Shown here piece after piece: positions 24,880 through 35,400 of a stretch of 64,000 bases of DNA (position 1 is its first letter; each line of letters begins with the position of its first letter). The stretch is from contig NZ_LT984804.1 of assembly GCF_900250115.1 (NCBI RefSeq), forward strand, positions 2,681,301 through 2,745,300, given 5' to 3'. This stretch comes from Cupriavidus taiwanensis (GTDB lineage Bacteria; Pseudomonadota; Gammaproteobacteria; Burkholderiales; Burkholderiaceae). Below the pieces are notes generated by a model. The model ran no database searches, had not been told where the DNA came from, and was given only the letters and a program-made list of their open reading frames with translations. A program made the translations under genes and the position numbers.

Positions 24880-26433
24880 ATGCTGCACAACCTGAGCCTG
24901 AAGAAAAAACTGCTGTTGCCGCTGGTGCTGAGCTGGGTCTGCCTGCTCGGCATCACGCTGTGGAATGCGTGGCACATCCGCTCGCTGCGCATGGACGAAC
25001 GCCGGCTCGACCTGGCCCACGTCACCGACACCGCGGTCTCGGTGGTGGCCGAGTACGAGGCCCTGGCCAAGGCCGGCAAGCTGCCCGCCGAGGAGGCCAG
25101 GCAGCAGGCGATCGAGCGCGTGCGCGCGATGCGCTTCGGCGCCGACGGCTATTTCACGCTGATGCGTTCCGACACCGTGGTGCTGATGCACCCGTTCAAG
25201 CCGGAGATGAACGGCAAGGCCATGGAGGGCATGAAGGATCCCAACGGCGTCTACCTGTTCCGCGACATCGCCGCGATCGGCAAGGGCGCCGGCAAGGGCT
25301 TCGTCGAATACCTGTGGCCGAAGCCGGGCGCGCAGGCGCCGCAGCCCAAGCTGAGCTACGTGGCCAACTTCCGCCCCTGGGACTGGAACTTCATCGCCGG
25401 GCTGTACCTGGACGACATCGAGGCGGCGTTCCGCCGGGAGCTGTGGAAGGCCCTGGGCCTGCTGCTGGCGGTGGGCGCGCTGATGTCGCTGGTGATGGTG
25501 CGGGTCGCGGCCAGCCTGCAGCGCCAACTGGGCGGCGAGCCGGCCGCCACCGCGCAGATCGCCGGGCGCATTGCCGAAGGCGACCTCGCCGGCCAGGTCG
25601 AGCTGCGCGCGGGCGACGAGCACAGCGTGCTCCATGCCATGCAGCGCATGCAGTCGCGCCTGACCGGCGCGATCGGCAGCATCCGCGGCTCGGCCGATTC
25701 GATTGCCGGCGCCGCCAAGCAGATTGCCGCCGGCAATGCCGACCTGTCGCGCCGCAGCGAGGAGCAGGCCGCGTCGCTGCAGCAAACCGCCGCCAGCATG
25801 GAGCAGCTCACCAGCACCGTGCGCCAGAGCGCCGAGAACGCGCGCCAGGCCAGCCACCTGGCCGAGGGCGCGTCGGACATCGCCGTGCGCGGCGGCGCCA
25901 TCGTCAGCCAGGTGGTGGACACCATGGGCGAGATCAGGAGCGCCTCGGGCAAGGTGGTCGACATCATCGGCGTGATCGAGGGCATTGCCTTCCAGACCAA
26001 TATCCTGGCGCTCAACGCGGCGGTCGAGGCGGCCCGTGCCGGCGACCAGGGCCGCGGCTTCGCGGTGGTGGCCGGCGAGGTGCGCACGCTGGCGCAGCGC
26101 AGCGCCACCGCGGCCAAGGAGATCAAGGCGCTGATCGGCAATTCGGCGCAGCGCGTGGAAGACGGCGCGGTGCTGGTCGAGAATGCCGGCCGTGCGATGG
26201 GCGAGATCGTCGACGCGGTCAGGCGCGTGACCGATCTGATGGGCGAAATGCGTGCCGCCACCGAGGAGCAGACCGGCGGCATCGAGCAGGTCAACCAGGC
26301 GGTGTCGCAGATGGACCAGATGGCGCAGCAGAACGCCGCGCTGGTGGAACAGGCGGCCGCCGCCGCGGCGTCGCTGGAAGACCAGGCCGACGCGCTGCAC
26401 CGCGCCGTGGGCCAGTTCCGCCTGGCGGCCTGA
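24880..26433 (+). CDS. Methyl-accepting chemotaxis protein (single Cache)
   Basis: A 517-residue chemoreceptor. TM1 lies at about 11-31. A periplasmic single Cache domain (45-190) includes [22 protein letters not shown] and [20 protein letters not shown]2 follows at about 195-215, then a HAMP region ([21 protein letters not shown]) and a long signalling coiled coil with the MCP hairpin [37 protein letters not shown]. The C-terminus (QFRLAA) lacks the NWETF-type CheR-docking pentapeptide. GGAGGA (24865-24870), nine bases before the ATG at 24880, fixes the start against an in-frame ATG at 24838. It senses a small ligand such as a carboxylate; which one is unknown. Confidence 0.92.
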   Translation: MLHNLSLKKKLLLPLVLSWVCLLGITLWNAWHIRSLRMDERRLDLAHVTDTAVSVVAEYEALAKAGKLPAEEARQQAIERVRAMRFGADGYFTLMRSDTVVLMHPFKPEMNGKAMEGMKDPNGVYLFRDIAAIGKGAGKGFVEYLWPKPGAQAPQPKLSYVANFRPWDWNFIAGLYLDDIEAAFRRELWKALGLLLAVGALMSLVMVRVAASLQRQLGGEPAATAQIAGRIAEGDLAGQVELRAGDEHSVLHAMQRMQSRLTGAIGSIRGSADSIAGAAKQIAAGNADLSRRSEEQAASLQQTAASMEQLTSTVRQSAENARQASHLAEGASDIAVRGGAIVSQVVDTMGEIRSASGKVVDIIGVIEGIAFQTNILALNAAVEAARAGDQGRGFAVVAGEVRTLAQRSATAAKEIKALIGNSAQRVEDGAVLVENAGRAMGEIVDAVRRVTDLMGEMRAATEEQTGGIEQVNQAVSQMDQMAQQNAALVEQAAAAAASLEDQADALHRAVGQFRLAA

Positions 26434-26567
26434 GCGGGCTGCCCGGCGCGGTCGCCCCGCGCCATCCGCCGGCCGCGCCCTGCGTGTATGATGAAGCGAA
26501 GCCGGCCGCACAGGCGGCCGGCCCCGTGCATCAGACCGTTACCGCAGACCCCTGACAGGAGCGCACC

Positions 26568-26819
26568 ATGATGGCATTCATTGGCACCGTGTTCGTCGGC
26601 CTTATCGTCGGCCTGATCGCCAGGGCGGTAAAGCCCGGCGACGACAAGCTGGGCTGGATCATGACCATCATCCTGGGCATCCTGGGCTCGGTGGTCGCGG
26701 GCTATGTCGGCCGCGCGCTGGGCTGGTACCAGCCCGGCGAACCCGCGGGCTGGGTCGCCTCGGTGCTTGGCGCAATCGTGCTGCTGATCATCTACGGCAT
26801 GGTGCGCCGCAAGGCCTGA
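26568..26819 (+). CDS. GlsB/YeaQ/YmgE-family small stress membrane protein
   Basis: An 83-residue transglycosylase-associated (GlsB/YeaQ) family protein: FIGTVFVGLIVGLIARAV, then GWIMTIILGILGSVVAGYVGRALG and SVLGAIVLLIIYGMV form three helices with the family's glycine pattern. These are small inner-membrane proteins associated with envelope stress. GACAGGAG 7-8 bases before the ATG is a good SD. Its last 28 bases overlap, tail to tail, the convergent PBP gene. Confidence 0.9.
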   Translation: MMAFIGTVFVGLIVGLIARAVKPGDDKLGWIMTIILGILGSVVAGYVGRALGWYQPGEPAGWVASVLGAIVLLIIYGMVRRKA

Positions 26820-29800
26820 CTGGCGCGGCGCACACCCGCCGCGTCGTTGTCGGCCAGGCCCGGCGCCGGGGGTGCGGGCGGCGGCGGCAGCGCCGCCACC
26901 TCCTGCCGCGCCGGCGGCGGCAGTGCGGCTTCCAGCCCCGCGCCCAGCCCGTCGGCCAGGACCGTGCCGGGCACGCCGTCGGCGGGTGACGCCATGGTCG
27001 GCGCGCGCGGGGTGCGCAGGCCCGGGGCCGCGTCGCGGCAGCGCAGCAGCGCGCGGTCGCCGCCCGGCGCCATCGCCGACACCTGCGGCGCGATCGCGCG
27101 CAGCACCCGCACCGCGAGCGCGCTGGTAAAGCTGTAGCGCGCCGCGTAGGGTTCGCGCACATTGACCACCACGGTACCGAAGAAGCGCTCGCCCAGCGTG
27201 AACACGAAGGTCGCGGAACGGTTCACCGAGCGCGACGAGATCAGCCGTCCGCCCGGCCCGTAGACCTGGAAGCGCTGGTCGCCGGTGCCGGTCTTGCCAG
27301 CCACGGTCAGGGTGGCGCCATTGCGCCCCGGCACCGTGAACGCGCCGCGGATCGACTTGGCGGTACCGCGCTCCACCACATCCAGCATCGAACGGCGCGC
27401 CAGCTCGGCCACCTCCGCCGGCAGCACGCGCTTGCCCGGACCGGGCTGCAGCACGTAGCGGGTGGCATACGGAGTGCCATCGGCGAAGGCCAGGCTGCGC
27501 ACCGCCGCGTTCTGCGTGACCACGCCGCCTGAAAGCAGGATGCCGGCCAGCTCGGCCAGCGCCGCGGGGCGATCGCCGGCGGCGCCGATGGCGCTGGCAT
27601 ACGACGGCGTCAGCGAGTCGAACGGATAGCCCAGCCGCTGCCAGCGCCGCGCGATGCGCGTAAAGGCGTCCTGCTCCAGCAGCGTGCGGATGCGGTTGTC
27701 CTGCCCGGCCTTGCTGCGCGTCTTGAACAGCCACTTGTACACTTCCTGGCGCTCGGCGGTGCTGGCGCGCAGGATCTCCGCCAGCGTCGCATCCGGGTGC
27801 TGGTCCAGGTATTCGACCATCCACAGTTCCAGCGGATGCACCCGCGACAGGTAGCCACGGTCGTTCAGGTTGAAATTGTCCTTGCCGTACTTGCGGTACA
27901 GCGCCGGCAGGTCTTCCTTGGCCAGCTGCCTGTCGCCCAGGCGCGCACGCATGATGCGGATATAGCTGTCCTCGTCCAGGTTCGGGCGCGCACTCAGCAG
28001 CGTCACCGACATGCGCACCGCATTCAGGTGCGGTATCGTCATGCGCACGCGGCCCAGCAGCGTGTCCAGGCGCTGCGCGGAATTCTTGCCGCGGTAGCGC
28101 TGGTAGAAACCGGTCATGTAGGCACTGCCCTCCTGGTCGGCGAAGCGCTCAAGGTACTCGCGCCGCCCGGGTGCGTTGCGGTCCTCGAACAGGTCCCCCA
28201 TGTCAGGCTTGGCATGGAACATCTCGTAGCGCACGATGTCGCGCATCATGCGGATAAAGACCAGGTTGACCGAATGCTGGAACCCGATGCGCACGGTCAT
28301 GATGCGCTCGCCCTCCCAGCGCTCGAAGTTGGTAAAGCTCTGCAGGCCGCCGCCGGTGTAGAAGCCCTCGCCGGCATTGCCGGAGTACTTGCGCTCCATC
28401 GCCGCTTCCAGCATTGGCATCAGTTCGCGCTCGGCGGGGTTGCGTGCCTTGGACAGGTACTCCACCGCCCAGCGGCTGAGCGCATCCTGGCGCGCCAGCG
28501 GTATCGCGGCCAGCTCCGCGCGCGTCATGCCGGCATAGCGCGCGTGCAGCTCGCTGATGATCTCCAGGTAGGTCACCAGCGTGCGTAGCTTGGCGGTGGA
28601 GCCCAGGTTCAGGCGCGCGCCGCTGTTGATGTCGAAGGGCTGGTCGATATTGTCGGCCTGGATCCGCACCACGCTGGCATTGCCGACGCGCTCGTACAGC
28701 GTGAAGCTGGTGGTCAGCTTCGACGGATCGTCTTGGTCGCGCAGCAGGTTGTGGCCATACAGGCCCATGGCGCGCGCGTCGGCCTTGTTGTTCACGCGCT
28801 GCAGGGTCTCGGTGACGATGCGCTGCGCCTCGCGGTTGATGGTGCTGTCCACGGTCAGGTCGAGCCGGTCCATGTCATAGCGACTTTCGACGCCGGTCAG
28901 GCGCGTAATGTCGGCGCGGACCCGGTTGACGGCCTTGCGCGTGACAAAGGGCTCCTGCGGCGGGCGCAGCGGCGCCGACGCCTTGTCCAGCGGCTGCGCC
29001 AGCGCCGCGTCGCGCAGTTCGGCCGTAATGATGTTGTTGGCCGCCAGCAGGCGCAGGTAGCTGCCGGTCAGCGCATCGAGATTGGTGTCGTCGCGGCGCA
29101 GGTGGTAGGACGGGCGGCGCTGCGAGATGATCAGCGACAGCGCCCGCTTGAAGGCCTGCGCCTGGCGCGGATCCGGAGCGCGCTGGTCCATCTCCTTGAG
29201 CAGCCGGTTGACCTCGCCGAAATCCTCGCCGTACCAGACCCACAGCGCATCGCCGATGCCGTTGATCTCGCCGAAGCCGGCGCGCGCCGACAGCGGCACC
29301 GTATTCAGGTAGTCGACCACGATGCGCTCGCGCGCGCGCTGGGTGTCGGGGCCGTCCAGGTAGGCGCGCAGCGATGCCGACGCCATCTGCCGGAATTTTT
29401 CCGGGATCGAGGTGGTGCGGCCCTCGGGCGAGTGCCGGTATTTCTCGATCTGCGTCGCCAGCGTGCTGCCGCCGGGCGCGTCGTGCGACTTGTCGGCCAG
29501 CCGGATCATCTGGTCCAGCACCGCGCGCGACAGCCGGCGCCAGTCCAGCGCCGGGTTCATGTTCGGGTATTCCGGATTGAGCAGGCCCTGGTTCTCGACA
29601 TAAAGCAACGCGCTCACCAGCAACGGCGGCACCGCGCCGAAGTCGGGGTACTGGCGCTGCGGATAGCGCTCGAACGCCAGCGTCAGGCCATTGCAGTCGC
29701 GCAGCAGCAGGCCGGCCTGGTTCTTTTCGCGGTAGGGCGTGAACAGGCCTTCATCGATCATCCGCACCATGTCGGGCGACATGCGTGCCTGCTCTGCGGG

Positions 29801-30106
29801 CACATAGCCGCGCTGCTCCAGCCGCTGCGCGAACAGCGGCAGCCTGCCGTAGCCCATGCGGGCGTCATAGGGTCCGGAATGCGGGAAGCGGATGCTGTCG
29901 CTGGCACCGGGCTGGATCTCGAATGTCAGCCGCTGGCCCAGGCTGCCGATCAGCCGCGCCTGCCAGTGCGAGTTGCGCACCTCGCTTGCGACAACGCTAT
30001 ACACGACATAGGCACCGCCGGTGAGGGCGACCGCCAAGCCAGCGAAAATCCAGCTACGACGCGACACGTTTGGGCTTCCTTGTTGGGCCGGCGCAGCGCG
30101 CGACAT
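26792..30106 (-). CDS. Bifunctional class A penicillin-binding protein, diverged
   Basis: 1104 residues, longer than the usual 750-850 of PBP1A/1B. A signal anchor lies at 19-40. The GT51 glycosyltransferase domain (about 85-330) keeps the glutamate (E171) and GGSTLATQIEK (212-222) but has VENQGLL in place of the usual EDxxFxxHxG. The transpeptidase has SxxK as STAK (503-506) and KTGTG at 938-942, roughly 430 residues apart, so there is a large insertion. The C-terminal 80 residues are Pro/Ala-rich. It would polymerise and cross-link murein in the periplasm; the altered GT motif may lower polymerase activity. It is monocistronic on the minus strand. Confidence 0.85.
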   Translation of the reverse strand: MSRAAPAQQGSPNVSRRSWIFAGLAVALTGGAYVVYSVVASEVRNSHWQARLIGSLGQRLTFEIQPGASDSIRFPHSGPYDARMGYGRLPLFAQRLEQRGYVPAEQARMSPDMVRMIDEGLFTPYREKNQAGLLLRDCNGLTLAFERYPQRQYPDFGAVPPLLVSALLYVENQGLLNPEYPNMNPALDWRRLSRAVLDQMIRLADKSHDAPGGSTLATQIEKYRHSPEGRTTSIPEKFRQMASASLRAYLDGPDTQRARERIVVDYLNTVPLSARAGFGEINGIGDALWVWYGEDFGEVNRLLKEMDQRAPDPRQAQAFKRALSLIISQRRPSYHLRRDDTNLDALTGSYLRLLAANNIITAELRDAALAQPLDKASAPLRPPQEPFVTRKAVNRVRADITRLTGVESRYDMDRLDLTVDSTINREAQRIVTETLQRVNNKADARAMGLYGHNLLRDQDDPSKLTTSFTLYERVGNASVVRIQADNIDQPFDINSGARLNLGSTAKLRTLVTYLEIISELHARYAGMTRAELAAIPLARQDALSRWAVEYLSKARNPAERELMPMLEAAMERKYSGNAGEGFYTGGGLQSFTNFERWEGERIMTVRIGFQHSVNLVFIRMMRDIVRYEMFHAKPDMGDLFEDRNAPGRREYLERFADQEGSAYMTGFYQRYRGKNSAQRLDTLLGRVRMTIPHLNAVRMSVTLLSARPNLDEDSYIRIMRARLGDRQLAKEDLPALYRKYGKDNFNLNDRGYLSRVHPLELWMVEYLDQHPDATLAEILRASTAERQEVYKWLFKTRSKAGQDNRIRTLLEQDAFTRIARRWQRLGYPFDSLTPSYASAIGAAGDRPAALAELAGILLSGGVVTQNAAVRSLAFADGTPYATRYVLQPGPGKRVLPAEVAELARRSMLDVVERGTAKSIRGAFTVPGRNGATLTVAGKTGTGDQRFQVYGPGGRLISSRSVNRSATFVFTLGERFFGTVVVNVREPYAARYSFTSALAVRVLRAIAPQVSAMAPGGDRALLRCRDAAPGLRTPRAPTMASPADGVPGTVLADGLGAGLEAALPPPARQEVAALPPPPAPPAPGLADNDAAGVRRASQALRRTMP

Positions 30107-30294
30107 CTCCGTGCGCCGGCTCGAAGCGCGGTGTTTTCGCGGTGCGCGCCTCACGCGCGCCCGCCTGTCTTGATATTAGTAGGAGTCGCGCCCGGGTGCA
30201 TCAAGCACGCGCGCGGGGCGCGTGCCGTTGCACGCGGGGCGTCGCCTCAGGCAGCGCCGGCGCCACTTCCGGCGCGTCCGAAAGGCCGCGCGGA

Positions 30295-31344
30295 TTATCG
30301 GCCAGCTGCCGTGCGGTCGACCGGTCGCCCGACCGGACGCCCAACGAGCGGATAGCCCGGATCGTTGTAGCCCGGCGTCGAGGCATGGCCCGGCGACACC
30401 AGCCCATCGATCATCGCCTCTTCGTCGGGCGTGATCGCGGCACCCAGCGCGCCGAAGTAATCCTCGAACTGCGCCAGCGTGCGCGGGCCGGCGATCACCG
30501 ACGTGATGACCGGGTTGGCCAGCACCCACGCGGTGGCGAACTGGCCCGGCGTCAGCCCGCGCGCCTCGGCGTGGGTCTTGAGCTGCTGCGCGATGACCAG
30601 CGATTCCTCGCGGAACTCGGTTTCCATCATGCGGCGGTCGGCGCGGCCCGCGCGCGTGCCCTGGGCCGGCGCCTGGCCGGGCGCGTACTTGCCGGTCAGC
30701 ACGCCGCGCGCCACCGGGCTGTAGGGCACCACGCCCAGGCCGTAGTGCTCGCACGCGGGCAGGATCTCCACCTCCGGCAGCCGGTTCAGCAGGTTGTAGT
30801 ACGGCTGGCACGCGACCGGGCGCGGCACCCCCAACGCATCGCACAGCCGCGCGATCTCGGCGATGCGCCAGCCGCGGAAGTTCGACACCGCCCAGTAGCG
30901 GATCTTGCCGCTGCGCACCAGGTCGCCCATGGCGCGCACCGGCTCTTCCAGGTTGGCGCCGGGATAGTCGCGATGCAGGTAGAGGATGTCGAGGTAGTCG
31001 GTCGCCAGCCGGTGCAGGCTGTCCTCGACCGCGCGCGTGATCCACACGCGCGAGTAGTGGCCGTGGTTGGGCGCGGCCTGCATCGCGTTGCCGAGCTTGG
31101 TGGCCAGCACCCAGTCGTGGCGCTCGGCGGTCAGCAGGCGCCCGACCATCTGCTCGGACGCGCCCTTGCTGTACACGTCGGCGGTATCGATGAAGTTCAC
31201 GCCGTGGTCACGCGCGCTGGCGACGATGCGGCCGGCCTCGGCCTCGTCGGTCTGGTCGGCGAACATCATGGTGCCCAGGCACAGCGCCGAGACGCGCAGG
31301 TTGCTGGCGCCGAGGCGGCGGTACGGCATGGAGAGATCTGGCAT
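30295..31344 (-). CDS. Aldo/keto reductase
   Basis: A 349-residue NADPH-dependent aldo/keto reductase of the YajO/Tas-like group. The catalytic tetrad is visible: Asp and Tyr in DTADVYSKG, Lys in LATKLGN and His in YLHRDYP. The substrate-loop and cofactor part is AWVLANPVITSVIAGPRTLAQ. The last 20 residues are Pro/Arg-rich and unconserved. The ATG at 31344 gives the usual MPYRRLGxSxLxVS start shortly after. It lies 65 bp after SURF1 on the same strand, so it may be read through from the cyo operon, but its metabolic partner is unknown. Confidence 0.88.
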   Translation of the reverse strand: MPDLSMPYRRLGASNLRVSALCLGTMMFADQTDEAEAGRIVASARDHGVNFIDTADVYSKGASEQMVGRLLTAERHDWVLATKLGNAMQAAPNHGHYSRVWITRAVEDSLHRLATDYLDILYLHRDYPGANLEEPVRAMGDLVRSGKIRYWAVSNFRGWRIAEIARLCDALGVPRPVACQPYYNLLNRLPEVEILPACEHYGLGVVPYSPVARGVLTGKYAPGQAPAQGTRAGRADRRMMETEFREESLVIAQQLKTHAEARGLTPGQFATAWVLANPVITSVIAGPRTLAQFEDYFGALGAAITPDEEAMIDGLVSPGHASTPGYNDPGYPLVGRPVGRPVDRTAAGR

Positions 31345-31409
31345 GGCGGCTCCTTGGGATGGGACAGCCCACATTGTGCCGCCAGCCGGCCAGGCTTGCC
31401 GGCGCGCTG

Positions 31410-32252
31410 TCAGGCGCGCGGATCGGAACGGGCGGCGCGGCGCTTGCGGTATTCCTCGCGCCCCACGTAAGCGGCGGCGGCCGCCACCATCAGCGCCAGC
31501 CCGTACCAGGTGAGCGCGTAGCCGAGGTGGTTGTTGGTAAAGGCTGTCACCGTCAGCCCGCCCACGGGCCAGGCCTTGGGGTCCGTCCCTTCCGGCGGCG
31601 GCACCGCCGCGGCGTCGATGAAATACGGCGCGACCGGGCCCGGACCCAGGCCGCGATGCGCGGCGATTGCCGCCACGTCGCGCGAGAACCACTGGTCGCG
31701 TGCCGCGTCGTTGTGGCGCAGCAGCCCGGTGCCCGGCTCGCTCATGCGCAGCAGGCCGACCACTTCGCCGGGGCCGCTGCCGGCGGGCGCCACGCGCGCG
31801 CGGAAAGGCTCGGCGACGAAGCCGCGGTTGACCAGCACGGTGCTGCCGTCGGCCAGCCGCAGCGGCGTCATCACCCAGTAGCCGCCGCCCTGCTCGGTCA
31901 CGGCCTGCACCAGGGTCTGGCGCTCGTCGAGGAAGGTACCGCTGGCGCGCACGCGCCGGTACTCGGCATTGGCCCTGGTCAGCCCCGCCCATTGCGCCGG
32001 CGCGGGCGCCGCCACCGGCGCGGCATGGACGCGCTCGGCCACCTGGGCGATCAGGCCGAGCTTCCAGGCGCGCCGCTCGATCTGCCAGTTGCCCAGCGCC
32101 ACCAGGCCGGCGATGGCCGCCGCGGCGAACAGCGCCAGCACCGTCAGCCAGACGGTCGACAGCGGGCGCGAGGATGCGGGGACGCCGTGGGCGGCGTTGG
32201 CGGTGCGCGGATTTTCGACCGGCGCGGCGCGGTCGTCGGTGGAACCGGTCAA
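31410..32252 (-). CDS. SURF1-family cytochrome oxidase assembly protein
   Basis: About 280 residues with the SURF1 layout: TM1 (VWLTVLALFAAAAIAGLVALG) followed by NWQIERRAWKLGLI, a periplasmic beta domain (RRVRASGTFLDERQTLVQ, GGGYWVMTPLRLADGSTVLVNRGFV) and C-terminal TM2 (NNHLGYALTWYGLALMVAAAAAY). SURF1 helps insert heme into subunit I. The start is uncertain: a TTG at 32252 overlaps the cyoD stop (TTGA), while an ATG at 32315 would lie inside cyoD. The overlap favours the TTG, translated by coupling. It is the last gene of the cyo block. Confidence 0.85.
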   Translation of the reverse strand: MTGSTDDRAAPVENPRTANAAHGVPASSRPLSTVWLTVLALFAAAAIAGLVALGNWQIERRAWKLGLIAQVAERVHAAPVAAPAPAQWAGLTRANAEYRRVRASGTFLDERQTLVQAVTEQGGGYWVMTPLRLADGSTVLVNRGFVAEPFRARVAPAGSGPGEVVGLLRMSEPGTGLLRHNDAARDQWFSRDVAAIAAHRGLGPGPVAPYFIDAAAVPPPEGTDPKAWPVGGLTVTAFTNNHLGYALTWYGLALMVAAAAAYVGREEYRKRRAARSDPRA

Positions 32253-32638
32253 GGCAGGGTCTTGGTGGTATGCATGCCCGGCATCATATTGGAATTCAGG
32301 TGGAACATCACCCACAGCGTGCCGGTCAGCGTGATCACCACCAGCACCAGCGTGAAGATCAGCGCCAGCATGTTCCAGCCACCCTCGGACCTGGCGTTGA
32401 GGTGCAGGAAGTAGATCATGTGCACCACGATCTGCACCGCGCCCAGCGCCAGCAGCACCATCGCGGTGGTGCTGGACTGCGCGAACACCTTGCCCATCAC
32501 CAGCCAGAACGGGATCGCGGTCAGGATCACCGACAGCACGAAGCCGGTCACGTAGCCGCCGAGCGAGATATGAATCTCGCTTTCGCCGTGGTCATGGCCA
32601 TGGCCATGGGCCGGCAGCGTGTCGTCGTGCGCGCTCAT
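32249..32638 (-). CDS. cyoD: Cytochrome o ubiquinol oxidase subunit IV
   Basis: A 129-residue small subunit with three helices (about 27-48, 55-77 and 88-110). The N-terminus is His-rich (HGHGHDHGESE), and GGYVTGFVLSVILTAIPFWLV and VHMIYFLHLN are family marks. CyoD stabilises the copper-site assembly in the bo3 oxidase. It overlaps cyoC by four bases (ATGA) and SURF1 by four. Confidence 0.93.
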   Translation of the reverse strand: MSAHDDTLPAHGHGHDHGESEIHISLGGYVTGFVLSVILTAIPFWLVMGKVFAQSSTTAMVLLALGAVQIVVHMIYFLHLNARSEGGWNMLALIFTLVLVVITLTGTLWVMFHLNSNMMPGMHTTKTLP

Positions 32639-33309
32639 GGCAGCACTCCCATCAGGTAGACAAAGGTAAAGACGCCGATCCAGACCACATCCAGGAAGTG
32701 CCAGAACATCGACAGGCACATCAGGCGGCGCTTGTTTTCGGGGATCAGCCCGTGGCGGCGCAGTTGCACCACCAGCGTGACCAGCCACACGATGCCGAAG
32801 GTCACATGCAGGCCGTGGGTGCCGACCAGCGCGAAGAACGAGGTCAGGAAGCCGCTGCGCTGCGGCCCGGCGCCCTCGCCCACCAGGTGCGCGAACTCAT
32901 AGATCTCGACCGCGAGGAAGGCTGCGCCCAGCAGGCCGGTCACGGCGAGCCAGCCCTGGGTCGGCGCAAGGCGCCCGCGCTGCGTCTCCAGCATGGCGAA
33001 GCCGTAGGTGATCGAGGACAGCAGCAGGAACGAGGTGTTCAGCGCCACCAGCGGCAGGTCGAACAACTCGGCCCCGGAAGGCCCGCCCGCGTAATTGCGG
33101 CCGAGCACGCCGTAGGCGGCGAACAGGCACGCAAAGACCAGGCAGTCGCTCATCAGGTAGAGCCAGAAACCGAGCAGCGTGCCGTTGGGCACGTGGTATT
33201 CCTCGGTGAGGTAGAAGCGCAGCTCGGCCGGCTGCGCCGGCGCGCGCTGCGGCGGGGCCTCGTGCGCGGGCGCGCCGTCGGCGGTGAAGGGAGCGTAGGT
33301 ATCAGCCAT
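32635..33309 (-). CDS. cyoC: Cytochrome o ubiquinol oxidase subunit III
   Basis: A 224-residue heme-copper oxidase subunit III with five helices. [39 protein letters not shown] and [19 protein letters not shown] are typical, including the conserved helix V WHFLD. It overlaps cyoB by eight bases and cyoD by four. The N-terminal 25 residues are a polar tail. Confidence 0.95.
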   Translation of the reverse strand: MADTYAPFTADGAPAHEAPPQRAPAQPAELRFYLTEEYHVPNGTLLGFWLYLMSDCLVFACLFAAYGVLGRNYAGGPSGAELFDLPLVALNTSFLLLSSITYGFAMLETQRGRLAPTQGWLAVTGLLGAAFLAVEIYEFAHLVGEGAGPQRSGFLTSFFALVGTHGLHVTFGIVWLVTLVVQLRRHGLIPENKRRLMCLSMFWHFLDVVWIGVFTFVYLMGVLP

Positions 33310-35305
33310 GGCTGGCCAGCAGCGCGCTGCGCTCCGCCTCCGTGCGGTGGACGTCGTCGGACGGAATATAGAAATCGCGCTGGTAGTTGAAGGTATGGCC
33401 GATCGCGGTGACGATGGTGGCGGCAAAGGCCAGCGCCGCCAGCCACCAGATATGCCAGATCAGCGCGAAGCCGCACAGCGTGCTCAGCCCGGCCAGGATG
33501 ATGCCGGCGCCGGTGTTCCTGGGCATATGGATCGGGATGAAGCCGTGCGCCGGGCGCTGGTAACCGTGCGCCTTCATCTGCCACCAGGCGTCGCTGTCAT
33601 GCACCAGCGGCGTGAAGGCAAAGTTGTACGGCGGCGGCGGCGACGAGGTCGACCACTCCAGGGTGCGGCCGTCCCAGGGATCGCCGGTGACATCGCGCAG
33701 CGACTCGCGGCGCAGGAAGCTCACCACCAGCTGCACCAGGAAGCAGCCGATGCCCAGCGCGATCAGCAGCGCGCCGACGCCGGCCAGCTGGAACCAGATC
33801 TGCAGCGAGTGGTCCTCGAAATGGCTGACGCGCCGCGTCACCCCCATCAGCCCGAGCACGTAGAGCGGCATGAACGCCACGTAGAAGCCGACCAGCCAGA
33901 ACCAGAACGAGCACTTGCCCCAGAATGGATCCAGCTGGTAGCCGAAGGCCTTCGGGAACCAGTAGGTGATGCCGGCCATCAGCCCGAACAGCACGCCGCC
34001 GATGATCACGTTATGGAAATGCGCGACCAGGAACAGGCTGTTGTGCAGCGAGAAATCCGCCGGCGGCACCGCCAGCAGCACACCGGTCATGCCGCCGATC
34101 ACGAATGTCACCATGAAGCCCACCGTCCACAGCATCGGCACCTCGAAGCGGATGCGCCCGTGGTACATGGTGAACAGCCAGTTGAACAGCTTGGCCCCCG
34201 TGGGGATCGAGATGATCATGGTGGTGATGCCAAAGAACGAATTCACGCTGGCGCCCGAGCCCATCGTGAAGAAGTGATGCAGCCACACCAGGTATGACAG
34301 CACCGTGATCACCACCGTGGCATACACCATCGAGGCATAGCCGAACAGGCGCTTGCGGCAGAAGGTGGCCACCACCTCGGAGAACACGCCGAACACCGGC
34401 AGGATCAGGATGTAGACCTCGGGGTGGCCCCAGATCCAGATCAGGTTCACGTACATCATGGCGCTGCCGCCAAGATCGCTGGTGAAGAAATTCATTCCCA
34501 GGTACCGATCGACCGCCAGCATCGCCAGCGCCGCGGTCAGCACCGGGAACGCGGCGATGATCAGCACGTTGGTGCACAGCGCGGTCCAGGTGAAGATCGG
34601 CATGCGCATCAGCGTCATGCCGGGCGCGCGCATCTTGACGATGGTGACCAGCAGGTTGATGCCGGATAGCAGCGTGCCCACGCCCGCCACCTGCAACGAC
34701 CACAGGTAGTAGTCCACGCCCACGTCCGGGCTCTGCAGGATGCCGGACAGCGGCGGATAGGCGAGCCAGCCGGTGCGCGCGAATTCGCCGACGAACAGCG
34801 ACATCATCACCAGCACCGCGCCCCCCACCGTCATCCAGAAGCTGAAGTTGTTCAGGAACGGAAACGCGACGTCGCGCGCGCCGATCTGCAGCGGCACGAC
34901 AAAGTTCATCAGGCCGGTGACCAGCGGCATGGCGACGAAGAAAATCATGATGACGCCGTGCGCGGTGAAGATCTGGTCATAGTGGTGCGGCGGCAGGTAG
35001 CCCAGGTTGTCGCCAAAGGCGATGGCCTGCTGGATGCGCATCATGATGGCATCGGCAAAGCCGCGCAGCAGCATCACGATGCCGAGGATCATGTACATGA
35101 TGCCGATGCGCTTGTGGTCGATGCTGGTGAACCACTCGCGCCACAGGTAGGCCCACTTGCCGTAGTACGTGACGCCGCCGGCCAGCGCCAGCCCGCCGAG
35201 CACCACCACCGCGAAGGTGGCGATCAGGATGGGCTCGTGCAGCGGGATTGCCTCCCAGCTCAGGCGGCCGAAGAGTTGCGTGGCGGGTTCGGATCGCTCC
35301 GGCAT
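33302..35305 (-). CDS. cyoB: Cytochrome o ubiquinol oxidase subunit I
   Basis: A 667-residue catalytic heme-copper oxidase subunit. Visible metal ligands are the low-spin heme His in [11 protein letters not shown], the CuB His with cross-linked Tyr in [11 protein letters not shown], the CuB His pair in VWLHHFFT, and the heme ligands in [27 protein letters not shown] marks the N-terminal region. It oxidises ubiquinol and reduces O2 to water while pumping protons. The 15 helices and length fit CyoB. The next gene downstream starts before its stop; cyoA ends 95 bp upstream of its start. Confidence 0.96.
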   Translation of the reverse strand: MPERSEPATQLFGRLSWEAIPLHEPILIATFAVVVLGGLALAGGVTYYGKWAYLWREWFTSIDHKRIGIMYMILGIVMLLRGFADAIMMRIQQAIAFGDNLGYLPPHHYDQIFTAHGVIMIFFVAMPLVTGLMNFVVPLQIGARDVAFPFLNNFSFWMTVGGAVLVMMSLFVGEFARTGWLAYPPLSGILQSPDVGVDYYLWSLQVAGVGTLLSGINLLVTIVKMRAPGMTLMRMPIFTWTALCTNVLIIAAFPVLTAALAMLAVDRYLGMNFFTSDLGGSAMMYVNLIWIWGHPEVYILILPVFGVFSEVVATFCRKRLFGYASMVYATVVITVLSYLVWLHHFFTMGSGASVNSFFGITTMIISIPTGAKLFNWLFTMYHGRIRFEVPMLWTVGFMVTFVIGGMTGVLLAVPPADFSLHNSLFLVAHFHNVIIGGVLFGLMAGITYWFPKAFGYQLDPFWGKCSFWFWLVGFYVAFMPLYVLGLMGVTRRVSHFEDHSLQIWFQLAGVGALLIALGIGCFLVQLVVSFLRRESLRDVTGDPWDGRTLEWSTSSPPPPYNFAFTPLVHDSDAWWQMKAHGYQRPAHGFIPIHMPRNTGAGIILAGLSTLCGFALIWHIWWLAALAFAATIVTAIGHTFNYQRDFYIPSDDVHRTEAERSALLASHG

Positions 35306-35400
35306 GTGGTTCTCCAGGACAACAACTGCGTACCAGGTCACGCTCTGTCGCACGGGCTCGGGCACGCTCCGCCGCAGCGCCTGCCACCGACGCAGGCGCG

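Noticed and set aside
25356..27824. Minus frame through the chemoreceptor, GlsB and PBP genes
   Set aside because: It crosses three genes with clear domains in other frames and has no conserved segment.
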